64,000 nt of DNA, from NCBI GenBank assembly GCA_037178675.1, contig JAYMGJ010000372.1, positions 1-64,000 of the forward strand, given 5' to 3'. Positions 58,701 through 64,000 of the stretch are shown here, in pieces. The notes beneath the pieces were generated by a model. It searched no databases. It saw only the letters and a list, made by a program, of their open reading frames with translations, and had not been told where the DNA came from. The stretch's first letter is position 1; each line of letters opens with the position of its first letter. The position numbers and the translations under genes are program-made. Origin of the DNA: Scleroderma bovista (taxonomy: Eukaryota > Basidiomycota > Agaricomycetes > Boletales > Sclerodermataceae).

Positions 58701-59092
58701 GATTCGCCTGGTGTAGTTCTACTACTCCATTTAACGCACGTAGCTTAGGATCATCAAACTGGTCAGATCCTGCTTCTAGTACAAGGACAGATATGTTGGG
58801 ATCTTCACTGAGACGGGATGCCAAACAAAGACCAGCTGTCTGTAGATTATATTATGTCAATATACCGCGGCATTCCTGGAAGCAATGGGAAGAACTGCAT
58901 ACACCACCTCCTGCGATCGCCACTGATCAGTCAGTTGCATCTCAGAATATGAGCTTAGGGACGAACCGACGATGACGAAGTCAAACGGACGGCTAAGCAC
59001 CTCCTGAATCTTTGCAGTGGTCCTCTGAGGCATTATGACGGGAAACAGTCAGAACTAGCAAGGTCTGCACTCCCATTTTATGCGATATGGTC
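55769..59092 (-). repeat. Segmental duplication, copy B (GMC gene)
   Basis: Second copy of the segment at 27213-30551, same orientation. Coding exons are more alike than introns and flanks, and several small indels separate the copies. Confidence 0.9.
55901..59033 (-). CDS. GMC oxidoreductase, copy B
   Basis: Paralogue of the gene at 27363-30482 with the same intron pattern, FAD motif, GMC signatures (RWNRGKVLGGSSAINLLCW; LKSPQILELSGIG) and catalytic segment. The residue before the catalytic-type His is Tyr (copy A: Phe). The C-terminus differs: a short indel after KEN changes the last residues to ITGCTSELTS*, giving a stop at 55901-55903. Main blocks are open, so both copies may be functional. 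Differences cluster in introns and in part of the N-terminal third (for example near 58590-58620, where copy A reads IHMDMEIYFTNRENR). The start is complementary to 59031-59033. Confidence 0.87.
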
Positions 59093-59983
59093 GACCATCA
59101 GCATCAGAATCAACTTTTCGACTTCTGATTCTGATTCATCGTCATTCCCAGCCTCTGTTTCACGGACACGTCGCATTCACGGATGCGCTCCACTTGGCAA
59201 GAGGTGGTTAGACCTTTCACACGATCAGATGGGTCGACTCCTGTCGACTCTTTGCACTTTTCCTTCAGAGTGACACATTCTTTCAGCTCCTTGCACATTT
59301 CTTGTCACCGGTGCCGTGGCCGCCGTGTAGGCATCCAGTCTTCCCCACATGACCACACCTCCAGATCAGCAAATATCACTGATGGGCCCAAGTTGCTACC
59401 AAGTTCGAGATGGTTGCCTGCGCCTGGTGCCTATAGTCAGATAAGGTTGGGAACATGAGGAACTGGAGCGGGAGTTCCATGGCAGGGGCTTTCTCAATGC
59501 AATCCATATGATGTGCATCCAGAAAGATGGTTTATATATTGACACGGGATACTCAGCGTCTGTCTACTGTGGGTCCTGGGGTATATTGACTGGTAGACAG
59601 AACTTCATGACCGCCGACTGGTACTTTTGATTGGCATCAGGCATTTCTTCCCGCATCACCAATGAAGTGAACGGCGATCGCGTCACTCCATCCAAGCCAC
59701 CAGGAGTAAGTAGCTCACTTATGAATGATACGTACTTTTTCACTGAACATTCCTTGCAGCAGACGGTCGGCTGGCGTGATAGTTTGCATGTGGATAGCGG
59801 ATGGTGGCTGTCAGAACGGGTGAAATTAGAATCCCATGTAAATTTCATGAAAGTCGAGCGACAAAACAGTGTCTGGTGCGACAGCTCATCACAGTGTCAT
59901 ATGCAACGATATGGGACATTTGTTGAACCCAGGTGCTTCTTGGCAAGTTCCCTGAATCTGTGATTCACACAGCCCCTCCAGCG
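59093..59983. other. Intergenic, no gene seen
   Basis: This lies between GMC copy B and the DUF6533 gene. Short open frames on both strands show no recognisable domain. Confidence 0.55.
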
Positions 59984-61560
59984 TCATGACATTGTGCCAA
60001 GTTCAATTTCCGCACCAGCCGGGTTTTCGGCAAATGCTAACATGCTCCTTCGCTCCGAAAATAGTCGAGTTGCAGGGGTGGTTCTACTAGTATCCCGGAG
60101 GTTGAGCATAAGCCTGGACATCATGGTCGCCGAGAGCCTGAGGGAGATTATGGGAGATGTGTGGATCGATCGACAACACCGAGAAGGCATGATAAGAAGA
60201 CAGGGTCAGCCACCGCAGGATACTCCGAGAGAGATGTACGCTGGATTATCATTCACACATTCATGCATCCTCCTGTGGATCCTTTGAAGCAGTCGGACTA
60301 CGTGAAGTCAGGGAAATCAGGTGGGGCTGCGATCAGCAAGTGCAACGGATACTCACCTCTGACACCTAGCCTAGGTCAGATCGGGAGACAGAGAGAAATT
60401 ATGGAAGGCTTACTAGCAAAACAATGATATTCACTCCATTAGCTGCAGCCATAATTCTGCGTGATTTCAAGATAAGGCACCAAGAACAATCCAAAGCAGA
60501 TTATTTGTACACACCCGAAATACATTGAACCTACGTGCATAAGCTACAGCAGCGACGACGAATGCAAAACTTGACACACCGTCTCTGAGAAAAACATTTG
60601 CAATGGTTGCGCGACCAGGGGTTCGTAAGTAATAGGATCTCCACAGGGTAAGCACGAAGATGACAACATCAAAAACAAACTGTCCACTCCATGCCACCGT
60701 CGTATCTAAGATGAGACGCGTGGATCTAAAATTAGACGAGGTATGTTTTGCAAGAAAATGTCATCATTTGACGTACATACAGCCCTTGTGAGAGTGCAGG
60801 AATGTGGATGACACTATAATGAAATACAAATGACTTACTGTTTAGTGGATGTCAAAGCTATACTGTGCGGGCACTCGATGATTATGTCTCTGGAAGTTGC
60901 AATCCCAATAGCCCACTGTCCTTTGGAATGCCATTAGTCAATCTGAGAGGAAAGTTAATGTCACACGCACAGCAGCAATGACGATCGTGATAAGCAGGAG
61001 AGCGACAAGTGAGATAAGAATGGACCGGCTTTGACCATAAAGGGCATAGACACGTATGATCATGAGCACTTGAGTGCTTTTAAATACAGGGCTAGATGAT
61101 AGCGAGTCTCACTCGCCTGCAACGATAACCTGGCCTACGAAAATTATGATTTCCCAGTAAATCATCAGGGAGTTGTACCTGTCATGGTGCTAATTCAGCG
61201 AGATAGCATTCTCAGTGAAGATGGAGTGACCTACAACTGATGTTCAATAGGTATTGCGGTAAGATCAATTGCTCTTCCACGACGTACATACGTCACGTAC
61301 GCTTTCGGGCAGTTTCCAAAATAAAGGAACAACTGTCGGAAGACGGCCCAGAACCAGAACATATCGATTGGCGAGAAAGAACACGAATGGCCATGATCGT
61401 CGAGACTTCTTCCAGAATAGCTCAATTTCTCCATCCAGGGTGAGCAAATAATCATAACAGGATATCGCTGGTAGTGAGGTCAGTGGGATGCTGAACTATC
61501 GCGTGAACTCCGGAGGCTATTTCACCAAGTTGCATGATACCAAGACAGACGCCGATGTCT
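59984..61560 (-). CDS. DUF6533 seven-helix membrane protein
   Basis: Member of a large basidiomycete-specific family of predicted seven-helix proteins with an N-terminal DUF6533 segment; function unknown. Reading from the start: SCYDYLLTLDGEIELFWKK and FFLANRYVLVLGRLPTVVPL, then YNSLMIYWEIIIFVGQVIVA, VLMIIRVYALYGQSRSILIS with LVALLLITIVIAAVRV, then FVFDVVIFVLTLWRSYYLRT and DGVSSFAFVVAAVAY, and finally SPIISLRLSATMMSRLMLNL with a soluble tail ending ENPAGAEIELGTMS*. The last block is the usual family C-terminus. An intron near 61115 seems to use a GC donor (GCAG|GCGAGT). The start codon was not resolved (perhaps MQLGEIASG near 61540), so the right boundary is approximate. Confidence 0.75.
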
Positions 61561-62379
61561 CTAAAAAATCACGGTTTGAGTGTTGATGCCAATGCAGTAG
61601 CGAGAGATAGAAAGGCTATTCACAGTAGCATTGCATACTATGCATATGTGGCAGCATGTACAATGTGATCCCTAGAGTATAGAGAATTGGAGAGACAGAG
61701 AGAGAAGATGTGCCTGAGTGGCGGCGGCGTTATGAAATGCGGGTAAACTCGAGCATGCATTGATATGATGGGCGAGGGCAGACACATATGAAACACGATA
61801 CTGCGAGACACAGCACGGCAGAAGGTGGACACATGCGGCGGTAACATGCAAGAATCGCCAACTGGCCGAAAGCTGGTACGAAAGCCCAGGAGCATAGTCA
61901 ACTGCGATCACAGCCAACGAAGACCGCAGGGCTGGCTCTGTGTAAACACGGCTGGTACGAACTCGAAGGCGGTTCGAGACACCTGACCGTCATATGGAAG
62001 TTCAAACAACGTCACGGTTGGCCGGAGAAAACGTACGTTGGCCATGAAACACTTCAAATGGCTAGTGAAAGCACGGCGCAACACACATATGTACTCAGAC
62101 AACCGCCGGCACCGAGAGGTACCGTCACAAACACAGCATGACGGAAGTGGACACATCCGCCAGCAACTGCTCCTTAGTTATATATTTTAGACTCTATCAC
62201 GAGTGGCATCTCAATGTGCATTTTCCCGCTATCCAGAATCTCAGTGAGTCAACGTAAACTCGACACTTTTGAGTCACCGGATAAATTAAACCACCTTCTC
62301 CGCGACTTGTCCCGTGGTAAATACGTGGAAGTATCCCACGTTCACTGGTACATGATTTGATCAGAGCCGGCGAGGAATG
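61561..62379. other. Intergenic, no gene seen
   Basis: Upstream of the DUF6533 gene and downstream of the kinase gene. Minus-strand open frames near 61638-62156 lack domains, conserved composition or splice support. Confidence 0.55.
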
Positions 62380-64000
62380 CTATGGTAGCGGCTCGCAACT
62401 ACTCGACAGCTTGTTCAGGTGGATATACACGTCGGTTCCAAAGCCGTCCATCGAGATCAGACGGAGGTCGCCGCCAAAGTAGCGCGCATACTATATCATT
62501 TTAGTTGCGGGGAGGTATTGTTTGTTCGTTCACATAAGGAAGAAAAAAATCAACACCGGAACCCACTCTTAGTCTGACAAGGGAAACTCACCAATCTCGA
62601 CAGAGGTAACCCATACCCAAAGCCAGCCATGGGCGCCTGGAAATCACCCGCCTGTCAACGTCGGACGTCAGCAGTCATGCCCGAGACCCAGGAGACAAAT
62701 GACACGCACGTGATAATCCTGATCAATGCTCTGCCCGCTCATTGTCGTATACATGTAAGTCCAGACAAGCGGCACCGATCTCCTCGGTATACCACCACCC
62801 TCATCGGAAATCTTGATCGTGATATCTTCGCTACCTTCGACGACAATCACCTTGATAGAGGGATATGCAACTGCAAACTGGTTAGAAACGAGGGAACGCT
62901 TAAAATGTATCAACTCACCCCCCCTGTCCTCCGCATCCGCGCCGAACCGCTCCACGACGGCTCGTAGCGAATTCTTGAGTAGCTCGAAAACAATATGAGA
63001 TAAATGGCCGGGCACATATGCGAATGTCAGGCTGCGCGGGCAAATGAGTTGGACCGGTGGCCCTCGTAGAAGGGCGTAATGTTCCTCGCAGACAAAACGT
63101 GCATTTTCGATCGCTTCTTGTACGATATCGTGGACGTTCTTATGGTATTTGTGGGATTAGCGTCCAAGTGGTGGCGGAGAGATGAGTCGTGAACAACTTA
63201 CCGCGTCAGTGCATATGATCCCGACATAGTCCTTGTGTGGCTGCTGCGTGTTCAGAGCGACGTCTGTTCGCCCACCAAAGAACCGGTCAGCCAGAGACGC
63301 AAAGCACAGATCGCTACTCACGTTGTCCGATTAAGAATCGAATACCGATCCTGGACATGTAGAATCTGTCCAGCCACGCCTGAACTTCCCCTCCGTTCAT
63401 TCCTGCGACGCCGCCACCCGCAACGCCCACACCCGAGCCTAGTTTGACTCCTCTCGCGCGTTGCCATTCCAGTACGCCCTGGGCGACTGTGGCAACTGTC
63501 GGGTCGTGTCTTCTCTTGATCGCTTCGAGCGACCGTGTGAATCGCGCGTTGTAGTCATGGACTTCGGGGGGATAGAGATTTGATGGAGTATGTGCATAAT
63601 ATCTGTCGTTGTCACTGTCAGAAGTCGTAAAGCCACGGAATACGTAAAACAACGTACCTCCTCTCGATAGGCACCCTTAACTTAATCCCACCGTTCCTAA
63701 TTCCCATCCCAGTGCCGTTCTTCCACGGTCCTGGGGAACCCTCCACGAAACAATCCTTGTCCGCATGCCTATATGGTACGCCCTCACCGTGTGTAACATT
63801 GGTGGTTCCGCCACCAAACGCCCAGGCGCCCATATCGTCTGCGTCCATTTGCTCATGCGCAAGCGCAAGATTAGGCGTGGTAGGCGGAAGAAATTGCGAT
63901 TTCCCTGTAGCACCAGAAGCAGGTGTATGTAGAAGCGCATTGAGGGATTTCCGAGTGGCAGGAGAGAGTGAAAGCGGTGGGAAGTTGATGAGTTCCTACG
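62380..64000 (-). CDS. PKP1: Pyruvate dehydrogenase kinase, 5' end missing
   Basis: Mitochondrial kinase that phosphorylates and inactivates pyruvate dehydrogenase E1-alpha. The gene runs in from the right edge; the first exon(s) are outside, with an acceptor (TAG) at the very edge before [17 protein letters not shown]. Then come [38 protein letters not shown] and [14 protein letters not shown] (PDK N-terminal domain), [12 protein letters not shown], and the HATPase part: [20 protein letters not shown] (N box), [20 protein letters not shown] (G1) and [20 protein letters not shown] (G2). The stop is complementary to 62380-62382 after SSSCEPLP. A Gly-rich insert ([18 protein letters not shown]) interrupts the N-terminal domain. 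The related BCKD kinase is less likely from the N box. Confidence 0.9.

Noticed and set aside
61638..62156. Two minus open frames of about 80 codons
   Set aside because: No conserved motif, no splice support, and they overlap in different frames.

Overview
The window is nuclear DNA from a basidiomycete fungus, most likely an agaricomycete (mushroom-forming class). Evidence: dense short introns (about 45-60 nt), a white collar-1 type photoreceptor with no GATA zinc finger, a DUF6533 seven-helix protein, GMC oxidoreductases, and fungal Ty3/gypsy (chromovirus), Ty1/copia, PIF/Harbinger, Helitron and CACTA-like elements. The species is not identified. Most splice sites were read by eye; where the exon sum is divisible by three and conserved motifs join cleanly, the gene model is strong.

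Region by region. 1-8.7 kb is repeat-rich. It holds tandem LTR pieces, GTGG-type simple repeats, and a three-level nest: a gypsy solo LTR inside a PIF/Harbinger transposon inside a copia LTR. 8.7-26.8 kb is a compact housekeeping block: ARFRP1/Arl3-type GTPase, ribosomal protein uL16 (RPL10), glucosamine-6-phosphate deaminase, ribosomal protein eL14, TSR1, V-ATPase subunit c'', fibrillarin, a BTB plus CAP-Gly protein and WC-1. Three divergent pairs have start codons only 145-158 bp apart. 27.2-30.55 kb and 55.77-59.09 kb are two copies of one segment, each carrying an apparently intact GMC oxidoreductase on the minus strand. The 25 kb between them is almost all mobile or satellite DNA: a Helitron with an OB-fold-like gene, a Tnp2 (CACTA-type) transposase split by a young chromovirus and by three satellite arrays, and an intact uncharacterised 468-residue gene. 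59.9-64 kb has a DUF6533 membrane protein gene and a pyruvate dehydrogenase kinase gene running off the right edge.

The most notable system is the chromovirus at 38990-46668. Its LTRs are almost identical. It shows a likely self-priming primer-binding site (11 nt complementary to the predicted 5' end of its own transcript), a classic -1 frameshift signal between gag and pol (A AAA AAA, 6-nt spacer, 9-bp stem), and a spliced antisense gene between integrase and the 3' LTR. That gene encodes a coiled-coil protein with a cysteine cluster resembling a fungal Zn2Cys6 domain. Other items of interest are the BTB/CAP-Gly fusion, the GMC segmental duplication around a transposon-filled core, and repeated TGA nonsense changes in the old elements.
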